Notes: generated by a model from the sequence alone, not told the origin. A DNA stretch of 64,000 nucleotides from Myxococcales bacterium (GCA_019637115.1 JAHBWH010000009.1:1-64000), one strand, 5' to 3'; counted from the first letter of the stretch, positions 33,906 through 42,561 are shown. Numbers and translations are program-made.

Positions 33906-35606
33906 ATGATGAGCGGGATGTCGTCGCTGCCGCCGATGGGGAGCGCGGTGCCGAGCACCGTGGCGAGCCTCTTTGTGTCGAACGCCCGCGTCCGGCCGGA
34001 CGCGCTGGCCGTCGCGGACGCGCGCGTCTCGTGGACCTATGGGGAGTTGCTGGTGCGGGTCCAGCGCCTCGCGGCGTGTCTGCGCGCTTGCGGAGTCGAC
34101 CCCGGAGACCGCGTCGCGGTGCTCTCGCGCAACCGCGCGGAGTACCTCGAGGCCTTTCTCGCGAGCGCGTGGATCGGCGCCATCGTGGCGTGCCAGAACT
34201 GGCGACTGGCCGACGCCGAGCTCGCGCATTGTCTCGACCTCGTCGAGCCGAAGCTCCTGCTCGCGTCGCCGGACGAGGCGCCCCGGCTGGCCACGCGAGG
34301 CGAGCCGACGCTCGTCTTCGGTGAGGCGTACGAGCGCGCGCTCGAGGAGGCGAGCCCGAGCGCGCTGCGCCCGCCGTCTCGCGCGTGGCGAGATTCGCAC
34401 GTCGGCCGACGCGCCGACGATCCGGCGTTCGACGATCCGGCGTCCGACGATCCAGCGTCCGACGACCCAGCGTCCGACGACCCAGCAGGCGGAGATCCGC
34501 GCCTCCACCCCTTCCCGCTCGACCCCGAGACGCCGCTGCTGATCCTCTACACGAGCGGCACGACGGGCTTGCCGAAGGGCGCGGTCGTCAGCCACCGCGC
34601 CGAGATCGCCCGCAACCTGGTGCTGCGCGCGGAGTTCGGCATCGCGGCCGCAGACGCGTACGTCGCGTGGAGCCCGCTCTACCACATGGGCGGCGCCGAG
34701 TATTCGCTCGGCACCTTGATGAGCGGCGGCGCCGTGCACGTCGTCGACGGCTTCGACGCCGAGCGGCTCGCGGACCTGGCCGAGGCGCACGCCATCGGGT
34801 GGCTGCTCCTGATGCCCGGCATGGTCGGCCGCTTCGCGGACCTGCTCGAGTCGCGCCGCGGGTGGAGGCCGCGCGGCGTGAAGGTCTGCGGCGTGATGGC
34901 GGACCTCGTGCCCCCCGCGGACATCGCGCGCATCACGCGGCTGCTCGGCGCTCCCTACGCCAACACCTTCGGCGCGACCGAGACCGGCTGCCCGCCCTGC
35001 TCGTCGAGCCTGCTCCCGATCGGTGTCGAGCCCGAGCGGCTCTCGAAGGAGCAGAGCCCCTTCTGCGAGGTCCGCCTCGTCGACGAGCACGACCGCGACG
35101 TCCCGATCGGCACCCCCGGCGAGCTGTGCATGCGCGGGCCGACGCTCTTCAGCGGCTATTGGCGCGCCCCCGACGTCAACGAGGAAGACTTCCGCGGCGG
35201 GTGGTTCCACATGGGGGACGTCTTCGTCCGTAACCCAGATGGGACCCTCGACTTCGTCGACCGGCGGAAGTACCTGATCAAGTCGGGGGGTGAGAACATC
35301 TATCCGGCGGAGATCGAGCGGGTGCTCCTGCACGAGCCCGGCGTGGCCGAGGCCGCGGTCGTACGTCGCGCCGATCCGACGTGGGGCGAGGTGCCCATCG
35401 CGTTCGTCGCGCGCGCGAGCGACGACGCGGGCGACGAGGTGACGGCCGAGGCGCTGATCGAGGCCTGCCGCGCTCGGCTCGCGAGCTACAAGAAGCCCCG
35501 CGACGTGATCTTCCTCGCGTACGAGGACTTCCCGCGCAGCGCCTCGGGCAAGGTGCTCCGGCACGAGCTCGAGGCCCGCGCGGCCGCCCCGAAGGAGCCC
35601 GCATGA
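33906..35606 (+). CDS. AMP-dependent acyl-CoA synthetase
   Basis: 566 residues of the ANL superfamily: P-loop TSGTTGLPKGAVVSH, A5-type motif FGATETG, YWRAPD, A8 hinge region DRRKYLIKSGGENIYPAEIE and the catalytic Lys in SASGKVLRHE. It would activate a carboxylic acid as acyl-AMP and then the CoA thioester. A stretch of five DDPAS/DDPAF repeats (about 170-195) interrupts the N-terminal domain, from a 15-bp tandem repeat. It is the first gene of a five-gene catabolic operon. Start is ATG 33906 or the ATG at 33918, which has TAGGAT 10 nt before it. Confidence 0.9.
   Translation: MMSGMSSLPPMGSAVPSTVASLFVSNARVRPDALAVADARVSWTYGELLVRVQRLAACLRACGVDPGDRVAVLSRNRAEYLEAFLASAWIGAIVACQNWRLADAELAHCLDLVEPKLLLASPDEAPRLATRGEPTLVFGEAYERALEEASPSALRPPSRAWRDSHVGRRADDPAFDDPASDDPASDDPASDDPAGGDPRLHPFPLDPETPLLILYTSGTTGLPKGAVVSHRAEIARNLVLRAEFGIAAADAYVAWSPLYHMGGAEYSLGTLMSGGAVHVVDGFDAERLADLAEAHAIGWLLLMPGMVGRFADLLESRRGWRPRGVKVCGVMADLVPPADIARITRLLGAPYANTFGATETGCPPCSSSLLPIGVEPERLSKEQSPFCEVRLVDEHDRDVPIGTPGELCMRGPTLFSGYWRAPDVNEEDFRGGWFHMGDVFVRNPDGTLDFVDRRKYLIKSGGENIYPAEIERVLLHEPGVAEAAVVRRADPTWGEVPIAFVARASDDAGDEVTAEALIEACRARLASYKKPRDVIFLAYEDFPRSASGKVLRHELEARAAAPKEPA
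34416..34490. repeat. 15-bp tandem repeat inside the acyl-CoA synthetase gene
   Basis: Five units of GACGATCCGGCGTTC-type sequence, in frame, encoding DDPAF/DDPAS repeats. Confidence 0.85.
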
Positions 35607-36454
35607 AGCCGACGACGTCGCTCTGTCACGCCACCGCCGACGACGTCGTCGTCCACGGTCGCAGCTTGCCCCGCGAGCTCATCGGCAAGCGCAGCTTCAC
35701 CGAGATGATCTTCCTGCACCTCACGGGCGCCGAGCCGACGCCCGCGCAGGCCGCCGTGCTCGACGCGTGCCTCGTGACGCTGATGGAGCACGGCCTGACG
35801 CCGACGGCGGTGAGCACGCGCCTCACCTACGGCAGCGCGCCGGAGGCCATGCAGGGCGCCATCGCCGCGGGCCTCTTGAGCGTGGGCAGCACCTTCGTCG
35901 GCACCACCGAGGGCTGCGCGGCGCTCCTCGCGCGGATCGTCCGCGCGAGCGATCCGGACGCCGAGGCCGCGCGTGTCGCGCGCGAGAGCCGCGAGACGAA
36001 GGCGCGCCTGCCCGGCTTCGGCCACCCGCTGCATCGCCCGGTCGATCCGCGGACCGTCGCCCTGCTCGCGCTCGCGCGCGCCGAGGGGCTCTTCGGCGCA
36101 CACTGCGAGGCGCTCGAGCGGCTCTCTGCCGCGGTCGACGAGGGCGCGGGGCGGGCGATCCCCGTCAACGCGACGGGCGCCATCGCCGCCGTCCTCCTCG
36201 ACGCGGGCGTCCCCGCCGAGATCTTGCGCGGCGTCGCGCTCATCAGCCGCTGCGCCGGGCTCGTCGGCCACGTCCGCGAAGAGCAGACGAAGCCCTCGAT
36301 GCGCGCGCTCTGGGAGGGCGCCGAGGCCGCCGTGCCCTACGTCGCCGACCCCCATGCCGCCGGCCGCCACGCCGCTGGCCCGCATGCTGCCGTCGCGCCG
36401 CCCAACGACGACGCTCCGAACGCCACCACACGACCCGCCGAGGAGGAGACATGA
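35603..36454 (+). CDS. Citryl-CoA lyase-like (citrate synthase superfamily) protein
   Basis: 283 residues, shorter than citrate synthase. LIGKRSFTEMIFLHLTG, the LTYGSAPEAMQGAIAAGLL segment, GFGHPLHRPVDPRT with the conserved His region, and ATGAIAAVLLD match the citryl-CoA lyase/CcsA-like subgroup of the citrate synthase superfamily, which splits or forms C-C bonds of CoA esters. The C-terminus is a low-complexity His/Ala-rich tail. It overlaps the acyl-CoA synthetase stop by ATGA, so it probably handles the CoA ester made by that enzyme. Confidence 0.8.
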   Translation: MKPTTSLCHATADDVVVHGRSLPRELIGKRSFTEMIFLHLTGAEPTPAQAAVLDACLVTLMEHGLTPTAVSTRLTYGSAPEAMQGAIAAGLLSVGSTFVGTTEGCAALLARIVRASDPDAEAARVARESRETKARLPGFGHPLHRPVDPRTVALLALARAEGLFGAHCEALERLSAAVDEGAGRAIPVNATGAIAAVLLDAGVPAEILRGVALISRCAGLVGHVREEQTKPSMRALWEGAEAAVPYVADPHAAGRHAAGPHAAVAPPNDDAPNATTRPAEEET

Positions 36455-36987
36455 AACCTGCGACCCACCGCCCCACGGGAATCCAGGGGCTCCACCACAA
36501 CGCCTACCGCTGCCGCGACTCGGAAGAGACGCGCGAGTTCTACGAGGACTTCCTCGGCTTGCCGCTCACCGTCACCCTCGAGCTCGGCGCGACGAAGACG
36601 GGGCGCTCCTGCCAGCACCTCCACACCTTCTACCAGATGGACGACGGCAGCTTCCTCGCCTTCTTCGAGGCGCCGGACATGCCCTTCGAGTTCGAGGATC
36701 ACCACGACTTCGACCTGCACATCGCGCTCGAGGTCGAGCACGAGCACATGCTCGCGATGAAGGAGAAGGGGGAGCGCCTCGGCATGGAGGTCCGTGGGAT
36801 CTCGGACCACGGCTTCATCGACTCGATCTACTTCCGTGACCCCAACGGCTACGTGATCGAGCTGACGAGCCGCAAGCGGAACCACGACGAGGCCACCGAC
36901 CCCTCGCAGAACCGGGCGCGCGAGAAGCTCGCGGCGTGGCAGCGGACGAAGCGCGCCGCGAACGACACGCACGCCGAGAGCGCGTGA
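36451..36987 (+). CDS. VOC-family protein (glyoxalase/dioxygenase fold)
   Basis: 178 residues with paired beta-alpha-beta modules: LHHNAYRCRDSEETREFYEDFLGLPL at the start and SIYFRDPNGYVIELT near the end. His (LHHN), His in DLHIALEV and Glu in YVIELT are in the usual metal-ligand places. VOC enzymes in aromatic catabolism can be extradiol dioxygenases, isomerases or glyoxalase-like. ATGA overlap with the upstream gene; AGGAGG lies 5 nt before the start. A basic/acidic C-terminal tail follows the fold. Confidence 0.85.
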   Translation: MKPATHRPTGIQGLHHNAYRCRDSEETREFYEDFLGLPLTVTLELGATKTGRSCQHLHTFYQMDDGSFLAFFEAPDMPFEFEDHHDFDLHIALEVEHEHMLAMKEKGERLGMEVRGISDHGFIDSIYFRDPNGYVIELTSRKRNHDEATDPSQNRAREKLAAWQRTKRAANDTHAESA

Positions 36988-37184
36988 ACGGCGCGCGTGC
37001 ACCCGTTTCGCGGCGGTCCGCACGCAACATCGGACCGAGCACACTCCGCCGCTCGCGCGCCCGCGCCACCATGAGGTACGCAGCCACGCACGAGCGCCCC
37101 TCGGGCGAAGCCCCGCAGCCTTCGGGCGAAGCCCCGAGCATCCAACGAATCGAACGACGACAGCGAACGACCGGAGAACGAACG

Positions 37185-37871
37185 ATGACCATCCACCTGC
37201 ACATGCTCCCGCCCAGCGTGAACAACCTCTGCGTGCGCGTCTTCCTGCGCGCCGCGGGCCTGCCCTACGAGGAAGAGAACGCCTGGGGCAAGACCCGATC
37301 GCCCGAGTTCATGGCGAAGATCCCCGCGCACCTCACCCCCGCGATCGAGCTCGACGCGCACCCGCGCGGCGCGATGTGGGAGAGCTGCGCGATCATGATG
37401 TACCTCTCGAACCTCCACGGCCTCGAGAAGCTCTACCCGAAGGACCCCGGCCGGCGCGCGCTGGTCGACTCCGCGAATTTCTACCTGACGAGCACCCTCT
37501 ACCCGCTCGTCTCGCGCGCCACCTACCCGCGCCTCGGCTTCCCTTGCTACCCGGGCGAGGTCGCGGCGACCGAAGACGCCCCCGCCGCGCTCAAGGCGGA
37601 GGCCCGCCAGGCCGCCGAGGACGCGCTCGCCGAGCCGCTCGAGGTCTTCCGCTCGTACTTCGTGCGCGACGGCTTCATCGGTGACGGCGAGCACCCTTCC
37701 ATCGCCGACATCCGCTTGGCGGCGACGCTCGAGTTCCTCGCGATGAACGACACGCCCGTCCCGCAATGGGCGCAGGACTACCTCAAGCGCGTCGAGGCCG
37801 CGCTCGGGTCCGCCTACAGCGAGCCGGCCGCCGACGTCCGTGGCTTCGTCGCGCAGGTGAAGGCGGCCTGA
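37185..37871 (+). CDS. Glutathione S-transferase family protein
   Basis: 228 residues with an N-terminal thioredoxin-like half (LHMLPPSVNNLCVRVFLRAAGLPYEE, then LTPAIELD and the WESCAIMMYL segment carrying the Glu-Ser pair for glutathione) and a helical C-terminal half with HPSIADIRLAATLEFL. In an operon with a homogentisate-dioxygenase domain it could act as the maleylacetoacetate isomerase, although it lacks a clear zeta-class SSCX(W/H)RVRIAL motif. The start has a GGAG 8 nt upstream. The 197-bp gap before it contains a duplicated 20-bp CTCGGGCGAAGCCCC-type repeat (about 37098-37136). Confidence 0.8.
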   Translation: MTIHLHMLPPSVNNLCVRVFLRAAGLPYEEENAWGKTRSPEFMAKIPAHLTPAIELDAHPRGAMWESCAIMMYLSNLHGLEKLYPKDPGRRALVDSANFYLTSTLYPLVSRATYPRLGFPCYPGEVAATEDAPAALKAEARQAAEDALAEPLEVFRSYFVRDGFIGDGEHPSIADIRLAATLEFLAMNDTPVPQWAQDYLKRVEAALGSAYSEPAADVRGFVAQVKAA

Positions 37872-37874
37872 GCC

Positions 37875-40800
37875 ATGGAGACGCTCTCCCACGCGCCCGC
37901 GCGCGTCGTCTTCGGCGTCGGCGCGGAGGCCCACGTCGCGGCGCTCCTCGACGAGCTCGGCGCGCGCCGCGTGCTGCTCGTCGCGATGGCGCGCCACGCC
38001 GAGGGCGCCGAACGCATCGCGCGGGCGCTCGGAGAGCGTTCGGTCGGGGTGTTCACCACCGACCACCCTCAGGTCCCCGGAGACGTCGCCGACGCCGCCG
38101 TCCGGCGCGCCCGGGAGACGAACGCCGACTGGGTGGTGGCGCACGGCGGCGGCACCCCCATCGGCGTCGCCAAGGCCATCGCGCTCGAGCTCGGCGAGGG
38201 ATTGAGGGTGGGAGCGGTCCCGACCACCTACGCCGGCTCGGAGCGCACGAACATCTGGGGCATCACGCGCGACGGCGCGAAGAAGACCGGCCGCGAGGAG
38301 CGCGTGCGCCCGAGCCTCGTCGTCTACGACCCGACGCTCACGCTCGGCCTCGATCGCGAGCTCTCGCTGCAGAGCCTCTTCAACGCGATGGCCCACGCCC
38401 TCGAGGCCCTCTACGCGGACGACGCGACGGACGATGCGCGTGGCGCGGCCGAAGCGAGCCTCCGGCCGCTCGTCGAGGGCGCCCGCGCCATCGCCGCGGA
38501 TCCGAGCGATCTCGAGGGCCGGACCGAGGCGCTGCGCGGCGCGGCGCTCGCCTCGGCGGCGCTCGGCGCCGCTGGCATGGCGCTCCACCACAAGCTCGCG
38601 CACGTGCTGGGCGGGAGCTTCGGCACGCCGCACGCGGCGACCCACGCGACGCTCCTGCCCTACACCTTCGGCTTCAACGCTCCTGCCGCCCCCGAGGCGC
38701 TCGCCGCCGCGCGGCGCGCCTTCGGCACGGACGACCCGCCAGCGTTCCTCTACGACCTGCAGCGCGCGCTCGGCCTCTCCACCTCGCTGCGCGCGCTCGG
38801 CCTCGGCGAAGACGACCTCCCGGCGATCGCCGACGCCGTGCTCGAGGCGACGTATCCGAACCCGCGCGCGGTGGACCGCGAGGGCCTGCTCGCGTTGTTG
38901 AGCGACGCGCTGCACGACCGCCGCCCCTCGCTGCACACCCGCCGCATGTCGCTGCCGAGCGGCTGCGAGGGGCCGCACGCCACGCTCCCCGTCACCGTCC
39001 GAGGCGCGCCGATCGATCGCGCGCGCGTCATCGTGCTCGCGCTGCATGGTCGCGGCGCGAGCGCCGACCGCTTCGTCGCGGACCTCGAGCGCCGCCTCGG
39101 GCCGCGGGACGACGTCGCCTTCGTCGCCCCTCAGGCGCGCCACAACACGTGGTACCCCAAGGGCTTCCGCGCGCCGCTCGACGAGAACGCGCCCTTCCTC
39201 GAGAGCGCCCTCTCGGTGGTCGAGGCGCTCTACGCCGAGCTCGCGGGCCAGCGCGCGCCGACGGCCGAGGGAGGGCTGAGCCCATCGGAGACGGAGCTCG
39301 CCGCGAGGGTCGGTGACGCGCGCGTCATCCCCGTCGGCTTCTCGCAGGGCGCCTGCCTCCTGCTCACCTGGCTCTCGCGCACGAAGGCGCGCCCACAGCA
39401 GGCGCTCGCGTTCACCGGCGCGCACACGCCGCTGCCGGACGCCGACTTCGGCGCCGCGCGCGGGCTCCGCCTGCACCTCGGGAGCGCTGCGGGCGACCCG
39501 TGGATCGCCCGCGAGACCTTCGAGGAGGCCGTCGGGCGCTTCCGCGAGGCCGGCGCAGAGGTGGACGCGACGCTCGTGCCCGGAGACACCCACGGCATCC
39601 ACCGCCCCGACGAAGACGCGCTCCGCCGCGCCCTCGATCACGCCGCCATGAACGACCCCCTCGACTACCAAGCTGGCTTCGGCAACGCGCTCGCGTCCGA
39701 GGCCCGACCGGGCGCGCTCCCGCGCCACCAGAACAGCCCGCGTCGCGTGCCCTTCGGGCTGGTCGCCGAGCAGCTCAACGGCACGGGCTTCACCGTGAAG
39801 CGGGCCGAGAACCGCCGCACCTGGATGTACCGGCTTCGCCCGCAGATCCTCGACCGCGGCTTCCGCCCCCGCGCGCACGCGCGCTTCGTCGGTGACTTCC
39901 ACGAGGCGGTGCCCTTCCCCGAGCACCTCGGCTTCTCGCCCCTGCCGATCCCCGAGGCGCCGACCGATTTCCTCGCGGGGCTCACCACCTTCGCAGGCGC
40001 GGGCGACGCCTCGATGCGCCGCGGCGCCGCCATCCACCTCTACGCCGCGAACGCGAACATGGGCCGTGTGGCCTTCTGCGACGTCGATGGCGACCTCTGC
40101 GTCGTGCCCGAGCGCGGCCGCCTGCACGTCCGCACCGAGCTCGGCCGCCTCAACGTCCTGCCGGGTGAGCTCGTGATCCTCCCGCGCGGGATCCGCTTCA
40201 CCGTCGAGGTCCCCGACGGGCAGGCCCGCGGCTTCGTCGCGGAGCTCTTCGACGGACATTTCACGCTCCCCGAGCGTGGCCCCATCGGCGCCAACGGCCT
40301 CGCCGACGAGCGCCACTTCCTCGCCCCCGTCGCTTCCTTCGAGGACGACGCGCAGCCGTGGACGATCGTCGTGCGCCAGGGCGGGCGCCTCTGGGAGATC
40401 GAGTCGCCGCACTCCCCCTTCGACGTGGTCGCGTGGCACGGGAGCTACGCGCCCTTCAAGTACGCGCTCGAGCGCTTCAACAGCCTCGGGAGCGTGAGCT
40501 TCGACCACCCGGACCCGTCGATCCTCACCGTGCTCACGAGCCCGTTGGACGCCCACGGCCGCAACGCGATCGACGTCGCCGTCTTCCGCAGCCGCTGGGA
40601 CGTCTCGCAGCACACCTTCCGCCCGCCCTACTACCACCGCAACTCGGCGATCGAGCTGAACGGCGTGATCTCGAGCCCGGCGGGCAGCCGCTGGGCGCCC
40701 GGCTCGTTCACCTTCACGCCCTACCTCACCCCCCACGGCATCGCGACCGCCAGCTACGAGGCCACGGTCGGCGCCGACGACGAAGCGGCAGACCGTCCCG

Positions 40801-40943
40801 AGCGCATCCCCGAGGACTCCCTCTGGATCCAGTTCGAGAGCACCTATCTTCTGAAGGTCATGCCCTGGATGCTCGACCACCCCTCGCGCGACCACGCATT
40901 CCTGGAGCGCTTCTCGGGCTTCGAGCGCCGCGAGCCGCTCTGA
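37875..40943 (+). CDS. Triple fusion: maleylacetate reductase + alpha/beta esterase + homogentisate 1,2-dioxygenase
   Basis: A 1022-residue protein read through one uninterrupted frame. Residues 1-355 match maleylacetate reductase (iron alcohol dehydrogenase fold): VVFGVGAEA, PTTYAGSERTNIWG, HHKLAHVLGG.FGTPHA. Residues about 358-590 are an alpha/beta hydrolase of the phospholipase/carboxylesterase type: LALHGRGASADRF, nucleophile S490 in GFSQG, and a His in DTHGIH (573 or 576). Residues 592-1022 match homogentisate 1,2-dioxygenase with H855 (WHGSYAPFKY), H921 and E927 (YYHRNSAIE) and H954 (TPHG), so the known iron ligands and active-site His are kept. It begins 3 nt after the GST stop. Ring cleavage, hydrolysis and reduction may be channelled. 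A missed frameshift cannot produce this, because all joins are in frame. Confidence 0.9.
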   Translation: METLSHAPARVVFGVGAEAHVAALLDELGARRVLLVAMARHAEGAERIARALGERSVGVFTTDHPQVPGDVADAAVRRARETNADWVVAHGGGTPIGVAKAIALELGEGLRVGAVPTTYAGSERTNIWGITRDGAKKTGREERVRPSLVVYDPTLTLGLDRELSLQSLFNAMAHALEALYADDATDDARGAAEASLRPLVEGARAIAADPSDLEGRTEALRGAALASAALGAAGMALHHKLAHVLGGSFGTPHAATHATLLPYTFGFNAPAAPEALAAARRAFGTDDPPAFLYDLQRALGLSTSLRALGLGEDDLPAIADAVLEATYPNPRAVDREGLLALLSDALHDRRPSLHTRRMSLPSGCEGPHATLPVTVRGAPIDRARVIVLALHGRGASADRFVADLERRLGPRDDVAFVAPQARHNTWYPKGFRAPLDENAPFLESALSVVEALYAELAGQRAPTAEGGLSPSETELAARVGDARVIPVGFSQGACLLLTWLSRTKARPQQALAFTGAHTPLPDADFGAARGLRLHLGSAAGDPWIARETFEEAVGRFREAGAEVDATLVPGDTHGIHRPDEDALRRALDHAAMNDPLDYQAGFGNALASEARPGALPRHQNSPRRVPFGLVAEQLNGTGFTVKRAENRRTWMYRLRPQILDRGFRPRAHARFVGDFHEAVPFPEHLGFSPLPIPEAPTDFLAGLTTFAGAGDASMRRGAAIHLYAANANMGRVAFCDVDGDLCVVPERGRLHVRTELGRLNVLPGELVILPRGIRFTVEVPDGQARGFVAELFDGHFTLPERGPIGANGLADERHFLAPVASFEDDAQPWTIVVRQGGRLWEIESPHSPFDVVAWHGSYAPFKYALERFNSLGSVSFDHPDPSILTVLTSPLDAHGRNAIDVAVFRSRWDVSQHTFRPPYYHRNSAIELNGVISSPAGSRWAPGSFTFTPYLTPHGIATASYEATVGADDEAADRPERIPEDSLWIQFESTYLLKVMPWMLDHPSRDHAFLERFSGFERREPL

Positions 40944-40989
40944 CCGCACACCGACCCACGGTCGCCGGGGACGTGCGTTCATCCGGTCG

Positions 40990-41120
40990 CTGGGGTCGGC
41001 GCCACCGACATGGAGTGCGGGAGAGCGACCGCGTGTCGAGTCGGCGGACGTCGGCGCCTCGAGGACGCCGCCTCGAGGACGCCGCCTCGCGGACGCCGCC
41101 TCGAAGACGCCACCGCGAGG
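40990..41120. repeat. 15-bp degenerate tandem repeat (CGAGGACGCCGCCTC)
   Basis: Several near copies between about 41055 and 41120, in the 192-bp gap after the fusion gene and before the small lipoprotein. No gene is recognised in the gap. Confidence 0.6.
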
Positions 41121-41135
41121 ACGCCGGCCTCGGCG

Positions 41136-41300
41136 TCAGAAGCTCGGGCCGAAGGTCCGCAGGCGCCCGTCGACGCGACAGACGGTCCCGTCGCTCGGGT
41201 TCTGCAGGGTCACGCCCGTGAACGTGAGGTCCATCGAGGGCGGCCGATCGTCGTCGCCGCACGCCATCAACAAGGCCAGCCCGAAGAGCAAATTCCGCAC
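41136..41300 (-). CDS. Small lipoprotein, 54 residues
   Basis: A short minus-strand ORF with GTG start, hydrophobic core VRNLLFGLALLMAC (lipobox LMAC) and a 40-residue mature part containing LTFTGVTLQNPSDGTVCRVDG. No Shine-Dalgarno sequence was found. The signal and the coding-like composition support it; its function is unknown. Confidence 0.5.
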   Translation of the reverse strand: MRNLLFGLALLMACGDDDRPPSMDLTFTGVTLQNPSDGTVCRVDGRLRTFGPSF

Positions 41301-41358
41301 GCCGCACGTATACGCGCATCGCGAGGCATTTGCCCCCTCGCGCCCCGCAGAGGTGGGT

Positions 41359-42129
41359 TCAGGGGCGGCGATGCGCGAAGAGGTTCAGCGCCAACGCGTG
41401 CACCCACTCGTCGCGGTCGCGGCGCAGGTGCACGAGGAGGTAGCCGACTTCGAGCCGGGAGCTCGCGCCGATCGCGATCGAGGCGCCAGCGAAGAGCCGG
41501 TTCTGGTCGTATCCGCGGCGGGCGCCCCACTCCGTGCCGTTGAAGCCGACGAAGAGCTCGTCCCAGAGCACGGCGCCGACCGCGCCGCGCGTCCAGCCGA
41601 GCCGCACGAATTGGCGGAGCCGATGCCCCACCCCCTCGCCCGGCCCGAAGCGCTGCTCGGTCCGCGTGCGCGACTGGAGGCTCACCCCGCGGCCGAGCTC
41701 TCCCGCGACGATCGCCTGCTGCCAGCTTCGGTGCTCGTCGCGCCGGCTCGCGTTCGAGTCGTCGAAGAAGGGAACCCACGCGTAGCCCGCGTGCAGGCTC
41801 AGCCACGGCTTGGCCCGGAATCCCACGGCCGGCCGAAGGATGAAGAGCGTCCCGGCGTCGCCGCGCCGCAGGTGGGTGTCGAGCCAGAGGCTCGCGCTCG
41901 GGGCCTCTTGGCCGAGGTCGGCGCTAGCGATCACCCCAGCCCAGACGGCGAGGTCGCGGGTGGACTCGGGGGCCTGCGCCGCACCCACGCTGGCGGTGAG
42001 CGAGGAGGTCAGGAGAGCGAGGAGTGCCCCCAACCCGAAGCCCGTTCGAGGAGGTCGGCGAGCGAGATCCGCTCCCTTGGCCGTGGATACCCGGAACGAA
42101 GTTCGGGTTGGGGGCGCTGAGATGCGCAT
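41359..42129 (-). CDS. DUF2490-family outer-membrane protein with repeat-derived N-terminus
   Basis: 256 residues. After the signal core LLALLTSSLTASVGAAQA the body shows the DUF2490 pattern: EHRSWQQAIVAGELGRGVSLQSRTRTEQRF, HRLRQFVRLGW, LWDELFVGFNG and YDQNRLFAGASIAI, as in outer-membrane barrel proteins of this family. The N-terminus MRISAPPTRTSFRVST... up to GLGA is encoded by palindromic element copy B. Removing the element would leave MRIS directly joined to the hydrophobic core, a normal signal peptide, so the element appears to have inserted in frame just after the start. Confidence 0.75.
   Translation of the reverse strand: MRISAPPTRTSFRVSTAKGADLARRPPRTGFGLGALLALLTSSLTASVGAAQAPESTRDLAVWAGVIASADLGQEAPSASLWLDTHLRRGDAGTLFILRPAVGFRAKPWLSLHAGYAWVPFFDDSNASRRDEHRSWQQAIVAGELGRGVSLQSRTRTEQRFGPGEGVGHRLRQFVRLGWTRGAVGAVLWDELFVGFNGTEWGARRGYDQNRLFAGASIAIGASSRLEVGYLLVHLRRDRDEWVHALALNLFAHRRP
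42024..42117. repeat. Palindromic dispersed element, copy B (internally deleted)
   Basis: 94 bp with both arms (GTGCCCCCAACCCGAAG ... ACGAAGTTCGGGTTGGGGGC) but missing about 55 bp of the left half. The deletion joins two GAAG-containing sites present in the full copies. It lies within the 5' coding region of the DUF2490 gene. Confidence 0.85.
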
Positions 42130-42294
42130 GCCTTGGGCCAAAGCATCGGGCGTGCCGCTCGAATTCGCCGAGAACGAAGCTCCTACGCCCGCCGCGTCGC
42201 ACCCGTCATGTCGCAGCGTCTCGCTCGAACGTCGCGCCGTGTGTCAGGAAGCGCCCGGCGAAGAACCCCCTTCCGGGCGCTGACCGAGCGGTCG

Positions 42295-42300
42295 TATACT
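42295..42300 (+). promoter_or_regulatory. -10 box of a probable leaderless promoter
   Basis: TATACT, 9 nt before the ATG at 42310. No Shine-Dalgarno sequence; no good -35 at 17 bp. Confidence 0.5.
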
Positions 42301-42309
42301 GCTGGACCC

Positions 42310-42561
42310 ATGCAACGACGCTCCACCTCCCTCCACGCCCTCCTCCTCGCGTTCGTCCTCGGCGCCTGCGGAGGCGCCGACATCGGGGAGTCGTGCGACA
42401 CCCCCGGCTCCACCGACGAGTGCGTGAGCGACGCGATCTGCACGAACGAGTCGGCTGGGGGCGTCTGCCGGCAGATCTGCGACAACCACGGGGACTGCCC
42501 CGACGCGCATAGCTGCAATGGTGTGAGCGGGAGCTCGACCAAGAGCTGCCAGCCGGACTGA
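42310..42561 (+). CDS. Small Cys-rich lipoprotein
   Basis: 83 residues: lipobox VLGAC after MQRRSTSLHALLLAF, then eight Cys in GESCDTPGSTDECVSDAICTN and CRQICDNHGDCPDAHSC, resembling a single small disulfide module of the kind repeated in larger lipoproteins of this window. Transcribed ahead of the glycosyltransferase (70 bp apart). Function unknown. Confidence 0.75.
   Translation: MQRRSTSLHALLLAFVLGACGGADIGESCDTPGSTDECVSDAICTNESAGGVCRQICDNHGDCPDAHSCNGVSGSSTKSCQPD

Noticed and set aside
36849-40982. A 1377-codon open frame on the minus strand across the catabolic operon
   Set aside because: It is the antisense shadow of the GC-rich fusion, GST and VOC genes, with Arg/Glu/Val/Ala-biased composition and no recognisable domain.
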